From: Microplitis mediator
Lineage: Eukaryota; Arthropoda; Insecta; Hymenoptera; Braconidae
Assembly: GCF_029852145.1 (NCBI RefSeq)
Contig: NC_079972.1
Coordinates: forward strand, 10,166,986 to 10,230,985
DNA: 64,000 nt
Reading direction: 5' to 3'
Numbering within the stretch: the first letter of the stretch is position 1; every line of letters begins with the position of its first letter. The notes beneath the pieces are model-generated. The model worked only from the letters and a program-made list of their open reading frames with translations. It searched no databases and was not told the DNA's origin. Shown piece by piece: positions 47,676-60,171 of this stretch. Made by a program: the position numbers and the translations under genes.

Positions 47676-48685
47676 CACTGTAAAAAAAACTGGGGTAAGT
47701 CCAGGCGGTGTAGGTGTTAAAATTTTCTGTGTTAAATTTCGATAGCGAAAGCGAAGTTAAAATAACACCGCCGCCGGTGTAAGTATTCTTTTCCGATGTT
47801 AAAATATTTTTCATGATACCAGCATCGAAACTTGAAGTTTCAGTGTCTCTACAGCCCGTCGAAACAAGCTAATTTCAAGCCGATGCTGCAAACAACTGCT
47901 AGCGAATTCGTAATTCAAAAATACCTTCATACAGTGGGCAGAAACAATTGTGTTTTTTCCCTTGGGAAGAAACACAATTGTTTCTGCCCGGTGTCAGTTA
48001 TATTTAATGTTCATTTGCAGCCTTATTACTCTTATTTGTTTACTTGTCACTTCAGTTTACTCATTTCATTTTTTAAGTGACAGTTTTAATTAACCAAATA
48101 AAATTACTAAAAAATGAGTGAAAATAATATTTTTGTCTTATTTACTATTTAATAAGTGACTGTAAATCACAGATTTTTCATTCTCTGACAGTTCTCCGCA
48201 TCATCGGCTTGAAATTAACTTGTTTCTTACTGGCTGCTGACACTGAATCTTGAAATTCCGATGCAGGTAATCGTAAAAAATATAGTGTGAGACTCAGGAT
48301 AAAGCACGATTTCAAACTGCGGGTGATGTCTTGTTTCATCCCTTGTTACACAATATATACTATTTTGGTGTTGAAAATATTTTTCTTTGTGAATATTTTT
48401 ACTTACTCGATCACTATACAGTTGAATAGTGTTTTCACTAATTAATTAAATTATTGTTGATTGAAATGGCAGGCGTAAAATTTTGTAATTTTTAAATAAA
48501 TTATGTATAACATAAATAATTATTTAAATAAGTACACAGAAAAATTGAAATTTCCTCCAGAAAATATTCATTAAATTTTCATATTTTTTCATATGAAATG
48601 CATTTTTTTTTCCTAATTTCTATACATGAATTTTTTTTTAACACCAGTATTTTAACACCATCAAATTACACCGCCTACACCGGAA
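47676..48685. mobile_element. Composite CACTGTAAAAA / GGTGTAGGTGTTAAA element
   Basis: The left end CACTGTAAAAAAAACTGGGG is followed by GGCGGTGTAGGTGTTAAAAT. The right side carries the inverse (ATTTTAACACC and ACACCGCCTACACC) near 48645-48683, but the terminal CAGTG is lost. A second palindrome (about 47819-48268) is embedded, with a perfect 20-bp-arm hairpin at 47936-47989. Part of the wider GGTG-family seen at 55268-55412 and 55551-55989. Confidence 0.6.
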
Positions 48686-50543
48686 TTATTTCATTCCGAG
48701 GGAATCTTAAAAAAGATCAAAGAATTTTTTTTTCGTTTTAAAAAAATTCAAAAATTTCATTTAGGGGTAAAAACGTAAAAAGAAAATTTTCTACGACATT
48801 TTCGGATGCGTTCTCTCATAAATGATGACATTAAAACCTAAAATAATTTTATTAAGGATAAAAAAAAAGTAAAACCTTAAACGACCCGAAATCTCAAATG
48901 GGCCTTTAGTGAATTTCCGTATCAAGTAACACTTGCACATATTAAATGAAACAAAAGTCAAGTGTACGCCACAGAATTTCGGATAATAGTAATAATAGAA
49001 GAAGCCACGATTTCGGTAGTCGTAGCTTGTGGAGATAACCCACACGCGACCAGATACTTAAGAGCAACTTCTAACCGAGATCAGACCAGTTGATTTATAA
49101 TGCCAGTATCAAACAACCAGGATAAGAATAATAAAATAATCTCTTCTTCATGACATAATCCTCCATCATCTGTGTTCCCACTTACAATAAAGTTATTTCT
49201 TGCCACGTATTTTTAAAAATAATATTTTCCCAAACTAAAATCGTTAAAACTAAAAGCACAATGAAAGATTTGCTTTTTGGCAAGCGGTTTTTCCGGCACT
49301 CTATAAGGCGTCTGTTGACTGAGTACGTTTGTATATATTCGAGCTCTTGGAAAATAAAAAGTAAAAGAGCTTAAAAAAATAGAAGAAATAAAAAACAATA
49401 GTTGGTAGCTGATGTGCAACCACAAGCGTCGTTTACCATGCCCCGTCACGTATTACGTTAATAAGGTTCGGACTGCTAGTAGTTTCGGTACGTGCCGGCG
49501 ATGCACCATTCACTACTTTTTTCAAGCCCCTATTGTCGAATTCCAACAATTCACCTCTTATTTCTTTTTCTCATCTTCTTATCTTGGGTATCTATTTTAT
49601 TTTACTTTTTCTTAAATTTTCTTTATTTAGTTTTAGAGTTTCTGAAAAAGACTCCTCGTTGTCCTAATTCTTTTGACGAAAATTCAATATACTTTATATA
49701 CAAAGTGAAGACTTTTAAATTTTATTTCATTAACTTTTAGTGTTACTTAAACTCTATCAGTTGTCATTTATGTAGATTATTAAATATTTGAAGATTATTA
49801 AATAACCATCAAAAGACGTTGATTTAATTTTAATTTATTAAAATCTCGAAATGCTTTTAACATCGTGTCACTTTTTTACAGCTGGCCCTTAATGTAATTC
49901 GTTTTGATAATAATAAAAAGTAAATTTTACTCTTCGAGACGTCAAGAAAATGTTGATATTCATTTGAATCACTTTGAATAAGAGAGAATATATTTATGGA
50001 TTAAATTTATTTTTCATTCCTTGATATTTTTCATCTTTGAAATTTATTATGATAAGTTGGAAGACTTGAAAATGAAGATGAAAATGAAGATGAAAATTAT
50101 AATTAAGATTTAAATGAAGTTTATAAAAAATTTATTTTGACAGATGCATTTCTACTTACTGACTTTGAGATAATCTTAGTATAAAAAATGATTTAATAAT
50201 ATTTCAAAATGGCAACTAGTTGAGGAAATAAAAAGAAAAATTTTTTAAAAATAATTTAAAAACTATTTGACTTATCGGGTTTATATTTAAATGAGTTTTT
50301 GACAATTAAAAACTTTGCCAATTATAAAATAATAGAAATTAAAATTTATTATTTTGAGGGTAAAAAAAAATTTTGTCAATTAAAAGCTAAAAGTTATCTT
50401 TTATTAAAAAATTTACGGTAATAATTGTTTTCATATGTTGATCGAGTAAAAGTTTTATTGAAAAGTTTTATAGGGTTCAAGTTAAAAGTTGGCCAATGTC
50501 ATTTAAATCTTATTTTTTTTTATTCTATTTTCGCGAGTCTAGA
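48686..50543 (+). other. Receptor intron 2, unassigned stretch
   Basis: AT-rich. Frames at 49412-49740 and 48791-49045 show no domain. No exon supported. Confidence 0.5.
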
Positions 50544-51203
50544 CACTGTAAAAAATCGGGAGTGAATACAGATTTTATTTCAATCCGAATTCACTTCTTC
50601 ACTCGGAGTTCCGGAGTTTTAAAAAAAATCACTCCGCATGCGGAGTAAATAGGGATTTTTTTATGGGTGGAGTGATTTCGGAGTGACGCGGATTTTATTA
50701 AAACGGCTGTTGATAAGAACCATAATTATTTCAATAAATAATTGATTCAGATTTTAATAATTAAACTTGAAATATTGTTTTTAATTCATAAAATGTTTTA
50801 GTAACTTACTAAATTATAATTTCATGTATACAATACATAGTGAAAATATTAAATTATTGAACAGCTATAGCGACATAGTTTTTATGGGAGTATTTGATAT
50901 TTCGGTACAATATGAAATGTTATCTCATGGCATGGTCAATGTAAATCATCCCCCATGAAAAAAATTTATAAAAAAAATATATGTTAAAATATGAAAAAAA
51001 ATATATCGTTTTACTAAATATTTTGTAGTTTCTAATAATTTGTTTTGTTGGTGGATTATAAAATATTTCGTTAAAACAACGAAAAATATGACTGGCAATG
51101 GCCCGGGTAATCAAATCATTTACTTGTCATAACTAAATTTAGTTGTCAGAAGAAGAATTTTTTTCTCAGTGCAGATGAAACCATTGCCAGCATATTTCGG
51201 TTT

Positions 51204-51262
51204 GGGTGAAGCTCCAGTGATCAGTAAAATACCCATTTTACCGGTCACTGGATCTTCATCCC
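51204..51262. repeat. 59-bp near-perfect hairpin beside the 5S-like sequence
   Basis: GGGTGAAGCTCCAGTGA and GTAAAAT pair with ATTTTAC and TCACTGGATCTTCATCCC around a short ACCC-type loop, with about three mismatches. Confidence 0.8.
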
Positions 51263-51303
51263 ACGCCTAACGGTCAGAGATCGTCGTTCGAGCCCGACGC
51301 GTG

Positions 51304-51402
51304 GCGAAGCGGTCACCCAGCCAAGTAGTAATCATGCTTGATGCTACTTAACTTTTGTGATCGCACGAGCTACGCGCGTGCCGAACGGCTGCCTCAGCCG
51401 CT
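51304..51402 (-). pseudogene. 5S rRNA-derived sequence (SINE3-like head)
   Basis: The minus strand matches arthropod 5S rRNA in order: CTCGTGCGATCAC, then AAGTTAAGTAGCATC, then ACTACTTGGCTGGGTGACCG (5S has AGTACTTGGATGGGTGACCG), then a diverged 3' end. Several changes in conserved positions make it non-ribosomal. On the same strand it is followed by a body with the 51204-51262 hairpin, as expected for a 5S-headed SINE, but a SINE tail was not identified. Confidence 0.75.
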
Positions 51403-52334
51403 TATTACATAAAAGTATATAAATAGAACATATTAGGATTTTCAGGTTCTGTATCGATAATTTTTAAAATAGGGGAGAGCGAGGCCAAGTGGGTCCTTTA
51501 AAGAAAATAATTATAGTATCATTAATTTTTTTACGCGTTTACTTCTTTTTAGACCCTTCCCCCATGAAAAAAATTTATAAAAAAAATATATTTTTCATAT
51601 AAAAAAAATATATTAAAAATACCTTTTTTATATAATTTTTACTATTTTTTTACCTAGGTTGTTGGTTGAATTAAAAACATATTTTTTATGTAATTTTTTT
51701 ATATTTTCATAATTATATTTTTTATAGATTTAAAATATATTATTAATCTATTTTTTTTATATTACCATACCTATATTTTTTTTATATTTTTATACATGTT
51801 TTTTTTATATATTCTAAGATATATTTTTAATATATTTAAAATATATACGAAAATCGACCAAAAATTAGCTATGTAAAATATATTTTTTATAGATATTTTA
51901 TATATATTTATATATTTTTTTTGTATTTTTAATATATTTGTAATATATATTTTTTTTATGTGAAAAATACATTTTTTAAATATTTTAACATATATATTTT
52001 TTTTACAAATTTTTTTGGGGGGATACGACAGTTTGTGTCTCAGTGGAATTATATTTGTTAACGTTTTATTATCAGCTGCTTATAATTTTTAAAAATCACT
52101 TCACTTGAATACATGGAAAGGGAGTTCGTATTTATTTTCGTACTCAATATAGAGATGTCAATATCAAATACCTAAACTCACTATGCATTAGTAATTGTTT
52201 TTATGATTAATATTTTCCGCAATTCCCCTTCGCAGTGAAATTCACTCCATGGAAATTAAATAAATAAAAAATCCTCCACTTCGTGATAACTCCGGATTCA
52301 CTCCATGTTCACTCCGCAAATGTTTCACAGTGTA

Positions 52335-53210
52335 AAATCTTAAAAATAAATGAAATCGAGAATAGAATTAGACAATCGTGTTAAATGGCTTGTTTTCAAG
52401 ATATTGAGTTAGCTTTGGCTTACCTTCTGTATAATATAAAATCAATTTGATACAAATCAAGTTTACCAAGTTATACCGTAGATATCCAATTCCGCGAAAT
52501 CAGTGCCAGCAACTGCGTTTCATCCTGCCGGTGAGGAGGATAAGCTAATCTCTCGTGAATCAATCGCCCTTCTATGCAAAATAGAACGAACAGACAACTA
52601 GTACAGTGTTCACTGTACACGCTTATACAATACAATACATATAGGATTATATTGAATCGATGAGGCATTAATTGCTATATCAATTTCCTTTTATTCCACT
52701 CGTTTCCATAATTTTAAAGATAAGAAAAATATTAATTGTAGCCACGTTGTATCGTTTTATTGTAATTTACATAAATATACATAAATTTATGTTTTCACTT
52801 AAATTTTAACGTGCCAACAAACTAATTCGATTGTAATTGTTATTAATTGCTCGTTACCTAAATTAATTATGCAGCAACAAACTATTTTAATTAATATTCG
52901 CTTTAATTAAATTTATTTTATTTTTAGTTTGCCCATAATAGAACACTTATGAAATCATTTGATCATCTTCCAGTTTTTTGTGAAATTTGGAAGAAATAAT
53001 ATAAAATTTTTCAGTATAAGGGGATCTCAAATTTAATGAAAAATCTTTTGAAAATTTTTATCGAAATTTATTTCATTCGAAAAATTTAAAAATTGAAATT
53101 ACAGTACACGGAAAAAAATGAACTATATAAATTGAGAAAATATCTATAGATTTTAAATTTAAGTTTTTAAGTTAATATTTTTGTTAATATTTTTAATCAA
53201 ATTATTTATG
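52335..53210 (+). other. Receptor intron 2, unassigned stretch
   Basis: AT-rich with no supported exon or repeat pair. Confidence 0.5.
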
Positions 53211-53411
53211 AGTGTAAATGTAGCAGACATCAGAAAAATTTAAAATTATTAATAAATAGAGTAAATAATTAAAAAAATAAAATTAAAAAAAAATGCGCAT
53301 TTTAAAAATTTTGAAATTAATAAGTGCATTTTTTATGAATATTATTTTTTACATTATTTACTCTATTTATTTATAATCGTACATTTGTCTGATGTCTGCT
53401 ACATTTACACT
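53211..53411. mobile_element. 201-bp hairpin MITE, TIR AGTGTAAATGTAGCAGACAT
   Basis: The left AGTGTAAATGTAGCAGACAT is inverted exactly at the right end (ATGTCTGCTACATTTACACT), and most of the interior continues as a long hairpin (AATAGAGTAAATAAT motifs). A partial relative is at about 4719-4890. Confidence 0.9.
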
Positions 53412-55267
53412 GATAAATTATTTTGAGGTGTTGATTTATCACAAAAAAAAAATCATTTTTAAATTAACGCAGTCTTATCATCAAACCTCTTATAAACTTA
53501 CATTAAATTTCTTCATTCATCCAAAAAGTTATAAATTTCTCAATTCACTTTTAGTAATCGACGATTCGAAAAAAAAACTTTATCTTCATTTTATCAAATT
53601 ATATTTAACATCAAGTTTACTTTTTTAATTTTAAAATAAAATGAAAGTTTAATGGTCTTCTAAAGCAGTAACGACCTATTCAACCCGCCGTAACATATCT
53701 TTGTATTAAACAAAAAAAAAATTTAATTGGCATGTAAACTTACACAATCCGAAAATTAAAAATTAACCATTTTTACTTTACGCACAAGAGCTTCAACAGG
53801 ACAGTAATTAATCCCATGAAATTTTTCCACCATTTGTTTAATGCTTATTATTCGTATGCACAAAGAATATATAGATACAGTTGAAAAAAATCTCGATTAT
53901 AAATGAACAGCTGTGTATTATTTATACATGCACAAAGTTGATGTTTCTTGCATTGCCCGAAGCCTTGTCAGTAGTTGTCCCTTGCATAATAACTTGACGT
54001 TAGTGTTCTATAAACCAAGAGAGTGGGTAGATCATTGAGTCACTGAGAGTACAGAAAGGAGAATACATACGTATGTCTGTATGTGTATAAAGTGATATTA
54101 TTTTGTAAGCAGACCGCGTTAGACATACACAGAGGCTTACTGCCCGTGACAATTAGCCGCAGAAAAGGTTACATTATTCTCCCCTTCTCTCGGTTACTTC
54201 TCTCATCATCAGCAGCAGCACAACGACCGCGACATACAACCAAGTGTCCCTGACAATGTTTTCCACTGGTTTCTCATTAAAAATATTTTTCAACTGAAAA
54301 AAAATAATATAAGGGGAAGAGATGAAAAAAAAAAAACACACCCACATATTTTTCTTTTCAAGAACTTTATTGGAAGAACATAATTAAAAAATAACGAAGA
54401 AAAACATAAATTGCACAAGTAGTATTTTGTACTGTTTTTTTGTTTCTTCTTTTGTTTTTAAAAATTATTATTATGCTTAACCATAAAATCTTGAAAGAAA
54501 CGAATGAATCAGATGAGAAGCTGCAAGTAATTTGGGAGGGGGTTGCCGAGATACAGAATAAGGAAAGAAAGCCAATGTTATGGTAGCTTAGTGACTTTTT
54601 AAACGACTTTCGTGATCAATGGATATTGTAGTTTGTGTAAAAAAGAATGAGAAAAAGAAGTTAGGAAAGCGGAATGGATTCAATTACCAGTGGACGGCTT
54701 GGAAGATGTAATAGCACGTGAAAAAGTATCTTCTTGCAATGGCGTCAACTACGACTACGACGACAACCGAGACCAAAACCGAGACGAAGACGAAGACAAG
54801 GACGAGGACAAGGACAAAGTTGAGGATGAGGATGAAGAGTATGTTGGTGACGATGGTGGTACTGTAAAGTGTAGGTTGAAAACGTCCACAGTTTCCATTT
54901 CACCCCTGGGACAACAATAAATCCAAAGTCTAGAAAGATTAATAGCCGAGCGTATAATTAACGAATTTGGTCCTCAATCTTTCTCAACCGCTTAGAGGAG
55001 GTAACGTGTAAGAGTGAGAATAAGAGACTGCCACCAACGGGATTTTATCCTGGTAAGGGTAACTTTGTTCTTAACTCGGTTAACATCATATCCCACAATC
55101 TAGATTATTGGAGCTTATTTGTACAGGTCAAATGGACATTATGTTTTTCGGCGGTTAATTATACGTTTATTGTCTGATATTATTTATCTACATACCCTGA
55201 AAAAAAATATTGCTCTAAGAGCCATACCGTTAGGTTATAATAACTATCTAAAGTTTTGAAAATCGTA
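53412..55267 (+). other. Receptor intron 2, unassigned stretch with simple repeats
   Basis: Includes a GAC/GAN purine-rich run at 54748-54840 that translates to an acidic D/E/K stretch (54690-54920). I regard it as simple sequence. No exon with splice sites was found. Confidence 0.5.
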
Positions 55268-55412
55268 CTGTAAAAAATTTTTGGAGTAGGTGTGAAAAAT
55301 ACGCCAAATATCTTGTTAAATTTGAACCGAGGATTTTTTACACCGTTATTTTACACTGAACGGCCGTGTAAAGTTCTCGGGGACCATTTTCACACCAAAA
55401 TTTTTTGCAGTG
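55268..55412. mobile_element. 145-bp MITE, TIR CTGTAAAAAATTTTTGG
   Basis: Ends CTGTAAAAAATTTTTGGAGT and CAAAATTTTTTGCAGTG with TA at 55266-55267 and 55413-55414. The interior alternates GGTGTGAAAA and TTTTACACC motifs. Confidence 0.85.
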
Positions 55413-55550
55413 TAGATTATTAATATAGCAATAATATAGCATACAATGTTTTGTTAAATCAACTGTCTATACAGATGGTTGCTACGGCAATGCGTATTGA
55501 AATATTTACATTCTGGATTGATATATTAACCATTCGGATTGCTATCTATA

Positions 55551-55989
55551 CACTGTAAAAAATTTCGGTGTAAAAATGAACCTGTAGAACTTTACACAGC
55601 CGTGGTGTGAAATAACGGAGTGAAATTCACTCGGTGTAAATTTTCCATCTAATTTTAACACGGTGTGATCTCCTTTTTTTACACCATTCCGTGTTACTCG
55701 TAATTTTGATTAATGAGCAACAAACGATCATTGAAGATTTTTAACTACCTAATCAATAACTACATTAATTATATTTATATATTAAATAGTATTTTGAACA
55801 TTTAAATATTCTTATGATTAATTTTCTTAACGCAAAATTATCATGAATTATACATTTACCCGTTTGGCGGTGTAAAAATTTTAAATTCACACCGCCTAAA
55901 TTTAACACCGAATTTCGTATAATTTTCACGCTAAAATTTTTTCACCGAGACATTTACACTACACCCGGTCCAAAAAATTTTTTACAGTG
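55551..55989. mobile_element. 439-bp MITE, TIR CACTGTAAAAAATTTNGG
   Basis: Ends CACTGTAAAAAATTTCGGTG and AAAAATTTTTTACAGTG with TA on both sides (55549-55550, 55990-55991). The interior iterates GGTGTAAAA and TTAACACC. A truncated copy lies at 10659-10855. Confidence 0.9.
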
Positions 55990-55991
55990 TA

Positions 55992-58504
55992 GGGATCTTT
56001 AAGGGCCAGTTCTTCAAACCGGGTTTATTTTTAATCCAGGCATAAATTATTATTGCTGGTATATCTATATATTATTAATGTATACTATTATTAATACTAG
56101 AAATGTTAATTTAAACCCGAATAAAAATAAACCCTGTTTGAAAAACTGACCCTAAAATAGCAGTATACCGGTACACCAAGTAAGGGAAATATTATGGTTA
56201 AATTAACAATACTTTTAACCAAAATTGAAGATAGTTAATGCTGCAATCTAGTATTGTCAATTTAACAATACACTTTGTATCAGTGTATCTATAAATAACA
56301 TTATTGTATTAATACAAGTTTTATTTGTGTGCCGTAAGAGTTCATTTTATTTTAGGGATTTCCTTGATAAACTTTATAAAAGTTAACACTTTAATGAATT
56401 ATGTACATTGAAAGAGAGCTTAAAAAATAATTGCCGGCAATGGAGTACAAAGAAAAATAAAAGAGGGTTAATTATTTATGTTGACCCAACAATTAGTCAA
56501 GCTTCGCGTGAAAAACAAGTCACTAGAGTGTACACTGAGATTCTTTCATTTTAAAATTGTGCACTAGCTTATTTATTACAACCAATCGTTAGATTTTTCA
56601 GTCTATTTATTTTCATTGCATCCAATAACTTTATTAAATTCGTTACTTAAATTGACATATTAATAGTTGCCAAAAAACTTCAAATAATTTATTAACTAAT
56701 TTATCATCATTTTATGTAACTTTCATGCAAATTTCACTTAATGAGATGTAATATTTTAAAAAGTGTAAAACTTATCAAATATAACTTCATGTTTTTTTTT
56801 TTTTGTGCAACGTTAACATAAAATTTTTTAATAATTTTCGCTGTTCGTAGGAAGGTTAAGTCATACAGAAATATTTCACAGTTACTTTTTATTTCATACA
56901 ATTTTTTACGATTTTCAGCTGCAAAAAAAGAATTAAATGGACATATTTCATATTTGAAGATTGTTTTTTTTTCTATCAGTTTATAAAAACTAATGGATTT
57001 TAAAATTAAACATTTTTTAATTAAAAGAAAAAGAGATAGTGGATAAGAAACGAAACTTGTACACGTTGTAGAGTTTGATAAAACATTTAAATCTTGATTA
57101 AATAGTCAAGTTTAAAAGTATAGTAAAATATATTCCGTGTAACTGAAATACAGCACAAGTATAATCTCTGGATTTTCGTTTGATTTTAATTAATTTATAT
57201 ATATATATATATGTATGTATAGAAATTTATTTTATCTTTCACATCAACTATAAAAAGTAAATACATTTATGTGATTGAATAGATTCAAGTAGGTCATGGC
57301 TTAATTCCAAAATGAACATACCTCGGATTTAATTTTTTTTTTTTTTTTTTTCAACCCAAACCACGTACGTACGTTCATTAAGATTGATACAAGTGATAAT
57401 AGATACTTTATCTTTTGCAATGGATTAATAGAAAATTGGCGCTAGATAAAAACATATTGGCGCCAATACGAAAAATAAAAAGTTAAAAGCAAAGTTAATA
57501 AAATTTAATCTGGCGCGTGAAGATTTTAAATTGTTGTGAAAAGATTATCCAAGAATAATGAGAAAGCAAAAAAAAAGTTTGAATCAGTAGATAACTAGCT
57601 GATAGATTTAGTTGTTGGAAAGACTGGAAAGTATCTTATCTTGGTAAAGAGAAAAAGCTTAGTGTTAACTGCTTACCAAAACTTGTATCAATAAGAAATG
57701 TTAGACTTAACTAAACTCGGTTAAAAAGTTTCCAAGGGGTGGTTCAATATTAACTGTACGAAACCAAAAACTAAAACTGCTGAAAGATTAAGTAATAAAA
57801 AATACCCGAATGTTTTTATTTTATTGATTGAGTTTTTTTTAAAAAAGCGCACAATGTGGATGATCTATTTTTTTTATTAACTTTTTGTCTTTTATTTATT
57901 TTACACTTATGAGTAAATTATTTAAAATATACCGGCAATTTTAATCAATCGATAAAAATATATATCGTCATGAATCATTTATTCTCAGGAAGTCGTGCAG
58001 TATCCGCGGATGAACTCGTGACAGTATCCATCGAGGACAATGAGAATTCAATGAGCAGAGTATGAGATATCTACTCTTTAGTTATATAGACAGGCATAAT
58101 AAAAATGAAACAAAAAATAACAACAAAAAATGAAAAAAACAGAAAAAAAAAAATAATAAAACCATCAGTTACAGAACACTGGACGGGACATGTACAAGCA
58201 CACTTGTCTATTCATACAATAATCCATCATCTATTCAAAATAAAAAACAAAATGCTCTCAATTTTTGTTGGAGCTAATAGTCCTACTTTTTTAACAAAAT
58301 ACAAAAAAATAGCAATTGATTTTTAATTTAAATTGAAAATAAATACCTCAAGTTTTTTTTTTTTTTAATTAAAATAATAATTATTTTTGGTATTAACAAA
58401 ATTTTTAAATCATCATGAAGTAATTACTGGAAGCCACCCACTGATTCTATGTTTTTTTTCCTTCATCAAAGTAACGGTTTGCTAATTTTGTTAGGAAAAT
58501 AACC
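55992..58504 (+). other. Receptor intron 2, unassigned stretch
   Basis: AT-rich. A pair AAACCGGGTTTATTTTTAAT (about 56018) and AATAAAAATAAACCCTGTTT (about 56120) suggests another small, decayed hairpin element. No exon found. Confidence 0.45.
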
Positions 58505-59166
58505 GCTCCCAGTCGAAATTTAGAGCCCATTTTCAACCTTCTAAAGTCGGATCTATTTCGGACTTGGAGGTTCAAAATAGAGTCTATTTCCATGTTAAAT
58601 TAGGTCCGATTTTGGTCCCTGAAGTGCTACAAATTTCCGTTTTCAGCACTTTAGGGTTCAATATAGGATCTGATGAAAATTAGAATTAGGTCCTATTTTG
58701 AACCTCTGAGTCCTATTTTATTGTAATAATAATAATGTTCATATTATTAATATCATTAGCATTATTAATACTATGATTAATGATAATCTACGTTACTCTG
58801 GATTTTATTTGCATTTACAATGGTTAAAATAATTTCAATTCAAATTATCAAAGTATATAGCAAATGCTGATAATAGTTCAATTTTTATAATAAGTTAATA
58901 ATAATATAAGAATAATATCAATAATAATAATTGATTTTATATAAATTTCGTGGCATGTCAAAAAAATAATGCTTACAATTAATTTAAAAAAATCTTTAAT
59001 TTTTTATGTCATCATAAATAATTTAATTATAATGAATCGAAAGTTATTATGGGACTAATATTGTCGGACTTGAAGGTTCAAAATCGGGCCTCTCAGTGAA
59101 TGTTCGGACCTCTGGGTTCAAAGTCGGAGCTAGAGGACTACAGGGCTCTAAATTTTGACTCGGGGC
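58505..59166. mobile_element. 662-bp element, TIR GCYCC.AGTCNAAATTTAGAG
   Basis: The left AGTCGAAATTTAGAGCCC and right GGGCTCTAAATTTTGACT are inverted copies extending into GCTCCC and CGGGGC. Both flanks of the interior repeat GGACTTGGAGGTTCAAAAT and GGTTCAAAGTCGG motifs around an AT-rich centre. A tRNA-like B-box (CAGTTCGAATCC, 59186-59197) follows immediately. Confidence 0.75.
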
Positions 59167-59234
59167 TCGGTAAGCAGAAGGTCGACAGTTCGAATCCATC
59201 TTAGGAATTTTTTTTCAATTTTTGCACACCTCGA

Positions 59235-59453
59235 ATGCGAAGCGGAAAAATTTTTCTTATAGGACAAGACAAAATTTCTTAACGCAAGAATTTTTTTCTC
59301 GCCCCGAATAATTTTTTTTTGCTCCAAGAAAGTTCTTTGTCTCCCCAAGAAAATTTTTGTTTTCAATTTACAATGCAAAAATTTCTTGGATCAATTAAAA
59401 ATTTTCTTACGGCGAGTAAAAATTTTTTACACCAAAAAATTCATTTTTCTGTG
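59235..59453. mobile_element. Truncated CACAGAAAAAA-family MITE
   Basis: Right end TTTTTCTGTG followed by TA. The interior has the family's AAGAATTTTT and TTTCTTGG motifs. The left terminus is missing. Confidence 0.65.
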
Positions 59454-59455
59454 TA

Positions 59456-60171
59456 CAAAATGTCAAGGCAGGGTTGTCGTCAACTTAAATCTCCACTAAT
59501 TTTTTTGTTAATGCTTATTATTATACTGATTTTTATTTTATTATTATAGTTATTTAAATATGAACATAAAACGTCCAATAAAAAATAAAAAAAATCTAAA
59601 AACAATAAACTAAATGATCCTCGATGTAAATCATTGTTGGTATTGGGTTAAAATTGACCATAGTATAGATGTAAATAAAATAGTCAATGCACGTTTTCCG
59701 TACTTGTAGTGGTGTAAGTGTATGTGACATTACATTGCATGAGCTCATTGTTTGCTTGGAGAATTTACTTGCAGGTAGTGTTTTTGCACGATATACAACC
59801 ACATGTACTCACAAAAGGTAAAAAAAAAATAGTGTTAACGAACCCATGGAGAATTCGCCGCACATTTTTTCAAATCATAATATTTTTTCATTTTAATGTC
59901 TTTATTAATATATTCTCTTCAATTTCTCCTCCGCATTGTGCGTCTCTCCGTACTAACATATATATTACATTTAAAAACAACATTATACTTATGTTCGCCT
60001 ATTTTGTTATTCCAGCAAACTATCATTTTATCACCACCATAAAGTTAATGATATTTAAGTTGTATACATTTTTTAAAATACAAAATCTCTGATGCTTAAC
60101 CCGGAATAAATGAAAATAATCTTCTATTTCCAAGTTTTACATGAAAGAATTTAATTGCTCGTCATATACAA
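59456..60171 (+). other. Receptor intron 2, short unassigned stretch
   Basis: A 124-codon frame at 59718-60092 is hydrophobic, AT-driven and domain-free; not supported as a gene. Confidence 0.45.

Larger units (their letters stand above)
50950..52022. mobile_element. 1.07 kb element, TIR CCCCCATGAAAAAAATTTAT, nested
   Basis: The left end CCCCCATGAAAAAAATTTAT and right end ACAAATTTTTTTGGGGGG are imperfect inverted copies, with AT on each side. The other family copy reads straight through as GTTATACGACAG, giving the empty site. A second copy of the left end at 51559 opens a smaller inner unit (51559-52022) made almost wholly of ATATATTTTTTT motifs. The left half carries a 5S-rRNA-like sequence. 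Confidence 0.8.
50544..52332. mobile_element. CACTGTAAAAAATCGGGAG MITE interrupted by a 1.07 kb element
   Basis: Ends CACTGTAAAAAATCGGGAG and TTTCACAGTG plus TA. Collinear with 27989-29561 once insertions are removed from each copy. The interruption is at 50950-52022. Confidence 0.85.

Noticed and set aside
54500..54545. GATGAGAAG string considered as the DEKNQ exon of the receptor
   Set aside because: Translation continues LQVIW instead of NQLL, and there are no matching splice sites at 45-bp spacing.
54690..54920. 76-codon acidic protein with D/E/K run
   Set aside because: Simple GAN/GAC repeat DNA in an intron, with no splice sites or conserved flanks.
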